Source: Flavobacterium sp. TAB 87
Lineage (GTDB): Bacteria > Bacteroidota > Bacteroidia > Flavobacteriales > Flavobacteriaceae
Direction: 5' to 3'
Length of the DNA stretch: 64,000 nt
Assembly: GCF_001529295.1 (NCBI RefSeq)
Contig: NZ_LLWK01000031.1
Coordinates: forward strand, 62,001-126,000
In this document: piece after piece, positions 25,423 through 34,727 of the stretch
Numbering within the stretch: position 1 is the first letter of the stretch
Layout: each line of letters begins with the position of its first letter
The notes under the pieces: model-generated
Seen by the model: the letters and a program-made list of their open reading frames with translations, nothing else
The model's database searches: none
Told to the model about the DNA's origin: nothing
Translations under genes and position numbers: made by a program

Positions 25423-27648
25423 TTATTGTAAAATAATTTTTAAATTCTTAGCGTTTACTAAATCGTTGTGGTCTATAAAATAACCTTTGTTTGTTTTTCC
25501 ATCTACTTTAATTGTATTGATTCGACCGTTTGAATTCGTCACTTTTTCGATCACCAATTCACTTTTTTGGTAATATCTCGAATCTAGTTGAATCGTAATT
25601 TTATCAAACAACGGTTTTGTAATCGTGTATTTTGGTTCTCCAGGCGCGATTGGATAAAAACCCATCATCGAATAAACGACCCAAGCAGACATGGTTCCGG
25701 TATCGTCATTTCCAGGAATTCCATCGGGCGTATTTTTAAAATAAGTGCGAACCAATTCTTCCACCAATTTTTGACTGCGCCACTCTTCTCCTTTTACATA
25801 ATTGAATAAATACGGATACGCAATGTCTGGCTCGTTGGCCATATCAAATTGCTTGGTATCAAAAATCTTTTGTAATTGATCAGTGAAACCTTTATCTCCG
25901 CCCATTAACTTCTTCAAACCATTTATATCATGCGGAACCATAAACGCATATTGCCACGCGTTTCCTTCGATAAAACCAATGTTTTCGGTAAAATTAGCAC
26001 CGGCATTGGGATCAAATGGTTCGTACCAACTTCCATCTTTTGTTCGTGGTCGTAGTAATTTAAAGTTTTTATCGAACAGTTTTTTATACGATAACGAGCG
26101 GTTTTTAAAACGTTTGTAATCGTCTTTATGTCCTAATTCATTCGCTAATAAAGCAATCGCATTATCGGCAGCATTGTATTCTTCAGTAGTTGAAACCGAT
26201 CCACCATTTTCGGTAGTTACAAAACCTTTTTCGATGTACTCTTGTAAACCTGGTCGCAACGGATTATTCTCAATCTGATCGGCACTTTTTAGCATCGCTT
26301 TGTATGCTTTTTGCACATCGAAATCACGAATTCCTTTGAGGTACGTATCCGTAATGACAATACTGGCAGGATCTCCCACCATCGTAAAAGTTTCGGTCGA
26401 GTTCAATTCCCATTTAGGCAACCAACCGTTTTCATCGTACATATCCAACATGCTTTTTACCATATCCGATTGTTGTTTTGGATACACTAATGACATTAAT
26501 TGATGTACATTTCGGTAGGTATCCCACAACGAAAAAACAGTGTAACGCGTACCATCGGTCTTGCCAATTTTACCTGTTTTAATTTCGGGATATTCACCAT
26601 TAACATCATTCAGTGTATTCGGATGAATCAACGTATGATATAATGCAGTATAAAATACCGTTTTATCTTCTTTGGTCCCGCCTTCTACTTTAATTTTAGA
26701 AAGTTCATCATTCCATTCCTTATAAGTTGCTGCATAAACTGCTTCGAAACTTTTGTTACCAGTTTCTTTTTCTAAATTTTCACGAGCATTTTCGATACTT
26801 ACATAACTCACTCCAATTTTAACTTCTACGGTTTCTGTTTTCTCAAAATTATAACTGAAATAACTTCCAATACTATCACCCACGACCATTTTTTTGGATT
26901 GCTCCATCAATCTGGTTTTTCCGTTGTATCCCATCCACTGAGCTTCCACACCTTCATATTTGGCAGGTTTTTTCCAAACTCCAAAATGATCGGCTGGTTT
27001 CGAAAATTTCGCTACAAAATAAACAGGGTAAGCTGCTTCGGGACTGTTGTAACAAAAAGTTCCTACCGAGCGCATTCCTTGAATTTCTGTTGAAGAAACG
27101 ACTTGAATCATGGCGCCTTGCTCGTTCGTTAAACCCACGCCTAAATTCAATAACACATTGGCTTGTCCTTTCGGAAAAGTAAATTTACTGACTCCTACTC
27201 TTTTCGAAGCCGTAAATTCTCCCTGAACATTGTATTTGTCAATTTGAGTACTGTAATATCCTGCTTTTGCTACTTCGTTAGTATAAGTAGAACCGTATTT
27301 TAAATGATTGGTTTCTATCTTTCCTGTCGTCGGCATAAGCAATATAACGCCCAATTCTGGACAGCCCACACCACTTAAATTGACTTGACTGAATCCCGTT
27401 AAAAACGTATTTTCATGCACGTACGGATTGGACAACCATTGGCTGTCTTTCTCTAATTTATTGGGAGCTCCCGCTACATTAAACGGACTAATACTGGCCA
27501 TTCCTCTTGGTGCAATTGGTCCCGGAAAGGTAGCTCCGTAATTGGATGTCCCAATAAACGGATTTACGTAGTCGGCTGGTTTTTGTGCAAAAGCTATAAA
27601 TTGATTGCAAAAAATTGCAAAAAGAACGATTAATTTCAACTGTTTCAT
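25423..27648 (-). CDS. GH92 alpha-mannosidase
   Basis: 741-residue exported GH92 enzyme (signal peptide ending about residue 21). GH92 enzymes are calcium-dependent inverting exo-alpha-mannosidases acting on N-glycans. Visible family signatures: VNPFIGTSNYGATFPGP near the N terminus, SLWDTYRNVH, the probable general acid Glu561 in IEGNAWQYAFMVPHD, and GNDDTGTMSAWVVYS. The loop that reads GQYAHGNEPSHH in two sister enzymes is here NEPDIAYPYLFNYV, so the +1 subsite differs and a different linkage (for example alpha-1,3 or alpha-1,6 rather than alpha-1,2) is plausible. It starts 4 bases after the next GH92 gene upstream and precedes the PNGase F-like gene. Confidence 0.93.
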   Translation of the reverse strand: MKQLKLIVLFAIFCNQFIAFAQKPADYVNPFIGTSNYGATFPGPIAPRGMASISPFNVAGAPNKLEKDSQWLSNPYVHENTFLTGFSQVNLSGVGCPELGVILLMPTTGKIETNHLKYGSTYTNEVAKAGYYSTQIDKYNVQGEFTASKRVGVSKFTFPKGQANVLLNLGVGLTNEQGAMIQVVSSTEIQGMRSVGTFCYNSPEAAYPVYFVAKFSKPADHFGVWKKPAKYEGVEAQWMGYNGKTRLMEQSKKMVVGDSIGSYFSYNFEKTETVEVKIGVSYVSIENARENLEKETGNKSFEAVYAATYKEWNDELSKIKVEGGTKEDKTVFYTALYHTLIHPNTLNDVNGEYPEIKTGKIGKTDGTRYTVFSLWDTYRNVHQLMSLVYPKQQSDMVKSMLDMYDENGWLPKWELNSTETFTMVGDPASIVITDTYLKGIRDFDVQKAYKAMLKSADQIENNPLRPGLQEYIEKGFVTTENGGSVSTTEEYNAADNAIALLANELGHKDDYKRFKNRSLSYKKLFDKNFKLLRPRTKDGSWYEPFDPNAGANFTENIGFIEGNAWQYAFMVPHDINGLKKLMGGDKGFTDQLQKIFDTKQFDMANEPDIAYPYLFNYVKGEEWRSQKLVEELVRTYFKNTPDGIPGNDDTGTMSAWVVYSMMGFYPIAPGEPKYTITKPLFDKITIQLDSRYYQKSELVIEKVTNSNGRINTIKVDGKTNKGYFIDHNDLVNAKNLKIILQ

Positions 27649-27652
27649 TGCT

Positions 27653-29974
27653 TTATTTTTTTGAAGTGCTTAAAGAATACGGCACACTTTCGGCTGCAGT
27701 TCCCCAATTTTTATTTGGAGTATCGCCCATCTTAAATTGCAAAGCGCCTCCTTTTTGTATGTCCTCAAATTTTAAAAACGTCTTGTTATACGCTTTCCCA
27801 TTCAATGCAGCACCTTCTATATAAAAGTTCGATTTTGAATTATTTTTCGAATCAATTTCGAATGTATTTCCGTTTTCTAAATGAAGGGTTGCTTTTTGAA
27901 ATAACGGACTTCCGATCACATATTCATTAACGCCCGGAGTGACTGGATAAAATCCTAAGGCACTAAAAACGTACCAAGCGGATGTTTGTCCGTTGTCTTC
28001 GTCTCCACAATATCCATCTGGAGTAGCCGAATATAATTTGGTCAATACGTCTCTTATTTTTTCTTGCGCTTTATATGGTTTATTGGCATAGTTGTACAAG
28101 TAAATCATGTGCTGAATCGGTTGATTTCCGTGCGCATAATTGCCCATATTTACAATTTGCATTTCTCTGATTTCGTGAATGGTGAATCCATAATACGACG
28201 CATCAAATTGTGGTGGCATTTCAAAAACTTCATCTAATTTGGAAGCGAACTGTTCTTTACCGCCCATTAAATCAATTAAACCTTGAATGTCATGAAAAAC
28301 AGACCAGGTATAATGCAAACTGTTTCCTTCGGTAAAAGCATCACCCCATTTTAAAGGATTAAACGGACTTTGAAAACTACCGTCTTTGTTTTTTCCGCGC
28401 ATCCAATTGGTCGACGGATCAAACATATTTTTATAATTCATCGATTGCTTGTAATACTTTTTTGCAAGCGCTTTTTTTCCTAATTTTTCGGCCATTTGTG
28501 CAATGGTAAAATCAGCGTAAGCATATTCTAAAGTTCGAGCAGCATTCTCATTTATTTTTACATCATAAGGTACATAACCTAATTTATTGTAATACGCTAA
28601 ACCTTCACGACCTACTGAATTAACAGGTCTTCCATCGGCAACTGTAGCATTTTTCAGCATGGCTTCCAATAACAATTCGGCATCCATATCTTTAGCTCCC
28701 TTTAAGAAAGCATCTGCAATAATAGGAGCCGAATTTGATCCAATCATTACATCACGATGGCCTGGACTCGCCCATTCTGGCAACCAACCAGATTCTTTAT
28801 AGGTGTTTGCCAAACCTTGCATAATTTTGCCATTGAGCTCTGGATACATCATATTAAAGAATGGAAAAACCGCTCTAAACGTATCCCAAAAACCATTATC
28901 AGTAAACATATAACCTGGTAAAACTTTCCCGTTGTACGGACTGTAATGCACCACTTGATTGTTAGCATCAAATTCGTAAAATTTTCTTGGGAATAATAAA
29001 ACGCGGTACAAACTAGAATAGAACGTTCTCAGATGATCAATATTATCATCTTCGATCTGAATTCTGCTTAATTCGGTTTCCCAAGCTTGTTTTGCTTTTT
29101 GTTTGGTTTGTTCGAAATTATCCGATCCAATTTCTCTCGAAAGATTCAATTGCGCCTGTTCGGCACTTATGAATGAAGAGGCCACTTTTACATGAACCAC
29201 TTCTCCTTTTTTTGTTTTAAATCCGATGATAGCGCCCACATGTTCACCTTCACTATTGGTCGAATTTTCGACTAATTGCCATCCGTCTTTCCAAGTGTGA
29301 TTGATTTCAAAATCTTTATCAAATTCTGCCACAAAATAATTGTAAAAATTGTCTGGAACACCACCACTGTTATTTCGGCAATAGGCAATAATTTTACGTT
29401 CTTTTGGGAGAATTTTCACCATCGATCCTTTGTAAAAAGCATCTAATATGATGTACGATTGCTCCGATTTTGGAAAAGTAAATTGAAAATGAGCCGCTCT
29501 TTCTGTGGGAGCAACCTCAGCAACCACATCATAATCGGCCAAATAAACGGAATAATGATACGGTTTTACGGTTTCTGCTTTGTGCGAAAACCAAGATTCT
29601 CTTTCGTCTTCTTGAAACTTTAAATCGCCAGTAACTGCCATTAATGAAAAAGCAGCGTAATCGTTGACCCATGGACTCGGCTGATGCGTTTGTTTGATGC
29701 CTCTAATCTTATTTTCATCGTATTTATACGTCCAACCATCTCCCATTTTTGAGGTCATTGGTGTCCAAAAATTCATAGCCCATGGTGTTGCAATAGCGGG
29801 ATACGTATTCCCATTGGATAAATCGAACGAAGAATCCGTTCCCATTAATGGATTTACATAATCAACTAAAGCAGTATCGGTATTTCTTTGAATATTTTGA
29901 GCTGTTGTACTTAGATTACTTCCTAAAAAAGCAATACACAGCACCCATAAATATTTAAAAATTTGATTTTGCAT
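27653..29974 (-). CDS. GH92 alpha-mannosidase
   Basis: 773-residue GH92 enzyme with a signal peptide (about 1-26, ending TAQ). Signatures: VNPLMGTDSSFDLSNGNTYP, GFWDTFRAVFPF, probable general acid Glu549 in TEGNSLHYTWSVFHD (the usual NAWQY is altered), GNYAHGNQPIQH and GDEDNGQTSAWYVFS. It is the most divergent of the four GH92 copies at the glycone/aglycone loops, which suggests a separate linkage preference, but the linkage cannot be read from sequence alone. It lies 7 bases from the GH29 gene upstream and 4 bases from the next GH92 gene downstream, showing tight co-transcription. Confidence 0.92.
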   Translation of the reverse strand: MQNQIFKYLWVLCIAFLGSNLSTTAQNIQRNTDTALVDYVNPLMGTDSSFDLSNGNTYPAIATPWAMNFWTPMTSKMGDGWTYKYDENKIRGIKQTHQPSPWVNDYAAFSLMAVTGDLKFQEDERESWFSHKAETVKPYHYSVYLADYDVVAEVAPTERAAHFQFTFPKSEQSYIILDAFYKGSMVKILPKERKIIAYCRNNSGGVPDNFYNYFVAEFDKDFEINHTWKDGWQLVENSTNSEGEHVGAIIGFKTKKGEVVHVKVASSFISAEQAQLNLSREIGSDNFEQTKQKAKQAWETELSRIQIEDDNIDHLRTFYSSLYRVLLFPRKFYEFDANNQVVHYSPYNGKVLPGYMFTDNGFWDTFRAVFPFFNMMYPELNGKIMQGLANTYKESGWLPEWASPGHRDVMIGSNSAPIIADAFLKGAKDMDAELLLEAMLKNATVADGRPVNSVGREGLAYYNKLGYVPYDVKINENAARTLEYAYADFTIAQMAEKLGKKALAKKYYKQSMNYKNMFDPSTNWMRGKNKDGSFQSPFNPLKWGDAFTEGNSLHYTWSVFHDIQGLIDLMGGKEQFASKLDEVFEMPPQFDASYYGFTIHEIREMQIVNMGNYAHGNQPIQHMIYLYNYANKPYKAQEKIRDVLTKLYSATPDGYCGDEDNGQTSAWYVFSALGFYPVTPGVNEYVIGSPLFQKATLHLENGNTFEIDSKNNSKSNFYIEGAALNGKAYNKTFLKFEDIQKGGALQFKMGDTPNKNWGTAAESVPYSLSTSKK

Positions 29975-29981
29975 TGTGTTT

Positions 29982-31331
29982 TTATTGGTTTAATTCAACA
30001 GCATTACCATGTCCTCGGTACAAAACCAACGGACTATCTAACGTCACTTCTAACAAGGTAACATACGGATCTAAGTTTTTTTCCTGTGGCACTTCTATTC
30101 TTAAGATACCTGGAATATTATTCCAAACTGCCCCACCATTTCTTTCAAAACTCAACTCTTGATTGGTTCCTACTACTTTAATCGATTTCACTTTATTCTG
30201 AATTCCTTTTAAAGAAACATAGTTTTTAGGTGCATCAAATAAAGCCAAATAAATTTTGGTTTCGTCTTTACTCAATAAAGTTGGTCCGTAAAAATGACCG
30301 TAAGGCAATCCAGCTTTTGAACTAAAAATGGCCGATTCATGTTTGTTTACCCATTCACCTAAACCTTCTAGGCGCTCTACTTGCTCCGGAGCAATAGTTC
30401 CGTCAGGTTTCGGACCGATATTTAATAATAAATTTCCTCCCGTAGCAATCACTTCAACAAATGTTCTCACAATTTGAGAGATTGGTTTGTAATTGGTGTC
30501 TGATGGAAAATAACCCCAATTGTCATTCATGGTCATACAAAATTCCCAAGCTCCTTCGGGTCTAACGATTGGTACACCTTGTTCTGGCGTACTATAATCT
30601 CCGTAGGTTTTCAATCGAGAATTTACGATCACTTTTGGATCCCATTTCAACAACGAATCTTTTAACGATTCTGCTTGCCACTGTTCGCTCGTTTTTTCCC
30701 AATCGCCATCAAACCAATATAAATCTGGACTAAATTTAGTGCTCAACTCTTTTAACTGATTGTCATTGAATTTAAGAAAACGTTGCCACGGAGACAATTG
30801 ATTTTGATTTTTTTGAGGGTAGTCTTTTCTGGTATCAGGACGAGGAAAAACCACATCGTAATCAGGATGTGACCAATCGATTATAGAATAGTACAACCCC
30901 ACTTTTAAGTTTTCTTTACGCAAAGCAGCTACAAAGGGTGCTACTAAATCACGCTTAGCAGGCGTTTTTTCTTTGACATTCAACTTGCTAAATTTAGTAT
31001 CCCACAAAGCCACCCCATCGTGGTGCTTTGTGGTTAATACTGCATATCGTGCACCAATCTTCTTGAACAATTTTGCCCAAGCTTCTGGATCATAATTTTC
31101 GGCGGTGAACTTTTTACCTTGTGCCATATAGTCGTTGTACGTAATGCGTTTGTGGTACATCGACCACGATTCGCCAATTCCGTTTACGCCATAATAACCC
31201 CAGTGAATAAAAACACCCAATTTCGCATCTTGAAACCACTCCAACCGTTGTTCTTTGGTCAACTTTTCTTGCGCTTGCAATTGAAAAGTGACCAAGAAAA
31301 CGAAAACTGTTATAATTTTTAAATACTTCAT
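29982..31331 (-). CDS. GH29 alpha-L-fucosidase
   Basis: 449-residue exported fucosidase (signal peptide ending about residue 21). Family motifs: EWFQDAKLGVFIHWGYYGVN, the substrate-binding TTKHHDGVALWD and the nucleophile Asp208 in DLYWFDGDWEK; a C-terminal beta-sandwich follows the barrel. It would remove alpha-fucose, such as core or antennary fucose on N-glycans or fucose of blood-group/Lewis structures, in the periplasm. Subfamily (broad GH29-A or alpha-1,3/4-specific GH29-B) is not decided here. It sits between GH20 (2 bases away) and GH92 (7 bases), so it belongs to the N-glycan operon. Confidence 0.93.
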   Translation of the reverse strand: MKYLKIITVFVFLVTFQLQAQEKLTKEQRLEWFQDAKLGVFIHWGYYGVNGIGESWSMYHKRITYNDYMAQGKKFTAENYDPEAWAKLFKKIGARYAVLTTKHHDGVALWDTKFSKLNVKEKTPAKRDLVAPFVAALRKENLKVGLYYSIIDWSHPDYDVVFPRPDTRKDYPQKNQNQLSPWQRFLKFNDNQLKELSTKFSPDLYWFDGDWEKTSEQWQAESLKDSLLKWDPKVIVNSRLKTYGDYSTPEQGVPIVRPEGAWEFCMTMNDNWGYFPSDTNYKPISQIVRTFVEVIATGGNLLLNIGPKPDGTIAPEQVERLEGLGEWVNKHESAIFSSKAGLPYGHFYGPTLLSKDETKIYLALFDAPKNYVSLKGIQNKVKSIKVVGTNQELSFERNGGAVWNNIPGILRIEVPQEKNLDPYVTLLEVTLDSPLVLYRGHGNAVELNQ

Positions 31332-31333
31332 CC

Positions 31334-33670
31334 TTAATTAATTAAAATTTCATCCACAAATAACCAAGCTTTTCCACCATTAGGAAGCGTTTTTAAACTT
31401 GTTGCAACCACCTTCACATAGCGTACTGACTGTTTTTCAAAAGAGATTTTAAAATCTTTCAAATCAAATGATGGGTTTTTAGCAAAATCTCTTTTTTCTA
31501 CACCTATTTCTTTATACGTTTTACCATCTGTAGAAACAAATACTGTAAGTGATGTTGGGAAATAAATACCAGGTCCTTGATTTTCTAAAGTACCCAAAGT
31601 CACCTCTTGAATTGCTGTTGCTGCACCTAAATCGATTACCGCTTCCATGTCTTTACCCAACCATGCTTGCCAGTGACCGTCTGTAAAATTTTTGGTACCA
31701 CGCAACGTATTGGTCAATCCAAATTCACCTTCGCCTTTGTATTGATCGTCATAAGTTTCTTTGAAAGTTACTTTTTTACCAACCGCTTTATGAAACTCGA
31801 TCGTCGTGTTGAATGGAACTCCAACTGGTTGATCGTTTTTAAATAAAGACGCATGAACCGTAGTTGTTTTATCAATCTTTAACGGCTGGGTATATTTTGT
31901 AGCTTGCTCTGTTAATTTTTTATCGCCTAAAGTATAACGAATGTCAGCATTTGGAAATTCATTTTTCAGCGATAAAGAAACCTCTTGCGTTTTCATATCA
32001 ATTTGAACATCGTGCGTTACCAAATAAGCACTTTTTGCATAATTGATTCCCATATAATCAAAACGACTGAATAGTGTCACAATACGATTAGAGAAATCTT
32101 CCCAATTGCGAGACTCTTTAGGCGACCATAAGGTCTCTGACAGCGCCGCTAATCTTGGGAAAATCATGTATTCTGAATGTGCTTCGGTCTTAATTTGCTC
32201 AGACCACACATTGGCTTGACCACCTAAAACGTGTTTTGCTTCGGCTGGCGTCATGGTATCAACAGTAGGGTCAAAAGTGTAAACCATGCTCAATGGTGTG
32301 TAACCTCCCCAAGCCAATGGCTCTTCGTTTTGTGGTCCTTGATAATGGTCAAAATAGCAGTGAGATCCTGGAGTCATAATTACATCATGTCCTTGTTTTG
32401 CTGCTTCAACTCCGCCAGCAACACCTCTCCAGCTCATTACTGTAGCTTCAGGAGCGATTCCGCCTTCTAAAATTTCATCCCAACCAATTAGTATTTTGCC
32501 TTTAGAATTGATAAAAACTTCCATTCTTTTGATGAAATAACTTTGCAGTTGATCTACGCTTTTTAGTCCTTCTGATTGCATTCTTTTTTTGCAATGAGGA
32601 CATTTTTCCCAATTCGTCTTGGTAGCTTCATCGCCACCAACATGAATGTATTTTGAGGGAAAAATAGCCATCACTTCAGTAAGCACATCTTCTAAAAACT
32701 CAAATGTATTTTCTTTTCCAGCACAGTAAATATCTGTAATTGGCCAAACTCCACCAGAAGGAACTCCAATTGGTGTACCAAAACAAGATAATTCTGGATA
32801 CGCTGCAATAGCAGACGATACGTGCGCAGGCATTTCTATTTCTGGGATAATCTCCACATTTTTAGTCGTTGCATAGGCCACTAATTCTTTTAATTCTTCT
32901 TGCGTATAAAAACCACCATAGGTTCCTTTTTCATCTGCAGTTGGTGTGTATCTTCCATCCCAATGTTTGTCTTCTTGATCGACTCTCCAAGCACCAACTT
33001 CGGTTAATTTCGGGTATTTTTTAATTTCGATTCTCCAACCTTGATCATCTACTAAGTGCAAGTGTAAAACGTTCATTTTTAGCATTGCCAAACGATCTAC
33101 GGTTTTTTTAAGATAATCCATTTTAAAGAAATGACGGGCTACGTCTAACATTAAACCTCTGTATTTGTAACGCGGTTGGTCAGTAATCGTTACGTTTGGA
33201 ATAACCCATTCGCCACTAGAAATACGCTTTGCACTCTCAATACTTGCAGGAAGCAATTGACGAAGAGTTTCTATACCATACAAAAATCCAGCGTTTCCTT
33301 TAGCAGTAATTAGTACTTTATCTGAAGTTACTACAAACGTATACGCTTCATCAGCTAATTTTTCATCGACCACAAATTGAACAAAGTCTTTTGCTGGTGC
33401 TTGCTCTACCAACTCTAAACTCCATCCCGAAGTTTCATTGAATTTATCAATTAAAATAGACGCAATTTCTTTTTGAGCAGCATCGGTGGCTACAAATTGT
33501 GTGTTTTCAGTAAATTCGAACGAACCTTCTTGCAATTGTAATGCTGCTGGTTTCGGAATAATTGAAATATCTTTTTCTGTAAAGACCTTAGTTACTTTCG
33601 TTTTTTGGCACGAAACCGTTACGGCTATTAAAACCAAAAGCAGAACCTTTTTTAATACATTCATTTTCAT
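31334..33670 (-). CDS. GH20 beta-N-acetylhexosaminidase with C-terminal discoidin-like domain, lipoprotein
   Basis: 778-residue lipoprotein starting at ATG 33670 (MKMNVLKKVLLL, lipobox VSC at Cys21); a TTG start at 33709 would overlap the previous gene and is less likely. Domains: GH20b (about 30-165), GH20 barrel (about 165-510) with the catalytic pair Asp347-Glu348 in HVGGDEATKTNW, a chitobiase C-terminal-like beta domain (about 570-620) and an F5/8 type C/CBM32-like domain (about 630-778). It releases beta-linked GlcNAc or GalNAc by substrate-assisted retention. In this operon it would trim antennary GlcNAc once galactose is gone, and possibly act on the chitobiose core. It ends 2 bases before GH29. 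Confidence 0.93.
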   Translation of the reverse strand: MKMNVLKKVLLLVLIAVTVSCQKTKVTKVFTEKDISIIPKPAALQLQEGSFEFTENTQFVATDAAQKEIASILIDKFNETSGWSLELVEQAPAKDFVQFVVDEKLADEAYTFVVTSDKVLITAKGNAGFLYGIETLRQLLPASIESAKRISSGEWVIPNVTITDQPRYKYRGLMLDVARHFFKMDYLKKTVDRLAMLKMNVLHLHLVDDQGWRIEIKKYPKLTEVGAWRVDQEDKHWDGRYTPTADEKGTYGGFYTQEELKELVAYATTKNVEIIPEIEMPAHVSSAIAAYPELSCFGTPIGVPSGGVWPITDIYCAGKENTFEFLEDVLTEVMAIFPSKYIHVGGDEATKTNWEKCPHCKKRMQSEGLKSVDQLQSYFIKRMEVFINSKGKILIGWDEILEGGIAPEATVMSWRGVAGGVEAAKQGHDVIMTPGSHCYFDHYQGPQNEEPLAWGGYTPLSMVYTFDPTVDTMTPAEAKHVLGGQANVWSEQIKTEAHSEYMIFPRLAALSETLWSPKESRNWEDFSNRIVTLFSRFDYMGINYAKSAYLVTHDVQIDMKTQEVSLSLKNEFPNADIRYTLGDKKLTEQATKYTQPLKIDKTTTVHASLFKNDQPVGVPFNTTIEFHKAVGKKVTFKETYDDQYKGEGEFGLTNTLRGTKNFTDGHWQAWLGKDMEAVIDLGAATAIQEVTLGTLENQGPGIYFPTSLTVFVSTDGKTYKEIGVEKRDFAKNPSFDLKDFKISFEKQSVRYVKVVATSLKTLPNGGKAWLFVDEILIN

Positions 33671-33696
33671 AAATTTTATATTATCAATTGTTTTTT

Positions 33697-34716
33697 TTAC
33701 TCGTCCCAAGACATCTTGAAAGTTGCATCTTCCATTCTATTCCCTTTATCATCATCGCATACGGCATAATTAAATCCCGAGCGTAAACTGTAACCGGCAT
33801 GTTCCCCATTTTTGTTGATGGCTATAAATCCGACTTGCAGATATTCCATGTCTTTGTGGTTTTTATGTTTATTGTAAATGCGTTCTACAATTTCCTTACA
33901 GGCGTCATAAGGTGATTTACCTTGACGCATCAATTCAACAACCATCGCACTTCCCGCAGTACGAATCACTGCTTCACCCAAACCGGTTGCGGCAGCTGCT
34001 CCTACTTCATTATCTAAAAATAAACCCGCACCAATAATAGGCGAATCGCCCACACGACCGTGCATTTTCCAAGCCGCGCCACTGGTGGTACAACCGCCAG
34101 AAATGTTTCCATCCTTATCAATAACCAGCATCGAAATCGTATCGTGATTTTCCATATTAATGACTGGCTTGTATTTGGATTCTTCCAGCCATTTTTTCCA
34201 ATCGGCTTCGGCTTCAGCAGTTAGCAAGTTTTCTTCTTTAAAACCTTCTGCTAAAGCAAATTGAAGTGCCCCTTGACCAGTTAACATTACGTGTGGCGTG
34301 TTTTGCATTACTTTTTTGGCCACCGAAATTGGATGCATAATTCCTTGTAAAAAAGAAACCGCGCCACAATTACTGTTGTGATCCATAATGCAAGCGTCTA
34401 AAGTTACTTTGCCTTCTCTATCCGGAAAGCCCCCGTAACCCACACTTCGAACTTTAGGATCTGCTTCTGGAATTTTTAATCCTTCTTCAATTGCATCTAA
34501 AGCAGAGTTTCCTTTCTTTAATTGCTTCCAAGTTTCTTCGTTTGCAGGCAAACCGTGATTCCATGTCGAAATAACTAACGGTTTATTTCCTTTAGTACTT
34601 CTTGAACCTACAGGTATTGCGACCGTTTTATCGTTTAAAACGCCACAACTTAAAACCGAGCCAATGCCGATAGTTCCTAAAGCTGCTTTTTTTATAAAAT
34701 TTCTTCTATCTGACAT
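33697..34716 (-). CDS. N4-(beta-N-acetylglucosaminyl)-L-asparaginase (glycosylasparaginase), Tat-exported
   Basis: 339-residue Ntn-hydrolase that cleaves GlcNAc-Asn to aspartate and GlcNAc-amine. The autoproteolytic site and nucleophile are Asp192/Thr193 in MENHDTISML, giving alpha and beta chains; GGCTTSGAAWKMHGRVGD and GAAAATGLGEAV form the substrate pocket. The N terminus MSDRRNFIKKAALG is a twin-arginine signal, followed by a lipobox-like SVLSC (Cys24), so the enzyme is likely exported folded and possibly lipid-anchored. Its substrate requires a free Asn and an already cut chitobiose core, which implies an endo-beta-N-acetylglucosaminidase and proteases elsewhere. It lies 11 bases after a GH92 gene. 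Confidence 0.93.
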   Translation of the reverse strand: MSDRRNFIKKAALGTIGIGSVLSCGVLNDKTVAIPVGSRSTKGNKPLVISTWNHGLPANEETWKQLKKGNSALDAIEEGLKIPEADPKVRSVGYGGFPDREGKVTLDACIMDHNSNCGAVSFLQGIMHPISVAKKVMQNTPHVMLTGQGALQFALAEGFKEENLLTAEAEADWKKWLEESKYKPVINMENHDTISMLVIDKDGNISGGCTTSGAAWKMHGRVGDSPIIGAGLFLDNEVGAAAATGLGEAVIRTAGSAMVVELMRQGKSPYDACKEIVERIYNKHKNHKDMEYLQVGFIAINKNGEHAGYSLRSGFNYAVCDDDKGNRMEDATFKMSWDE

Positions 34717-34727
34717 ACAAGCTCTTT

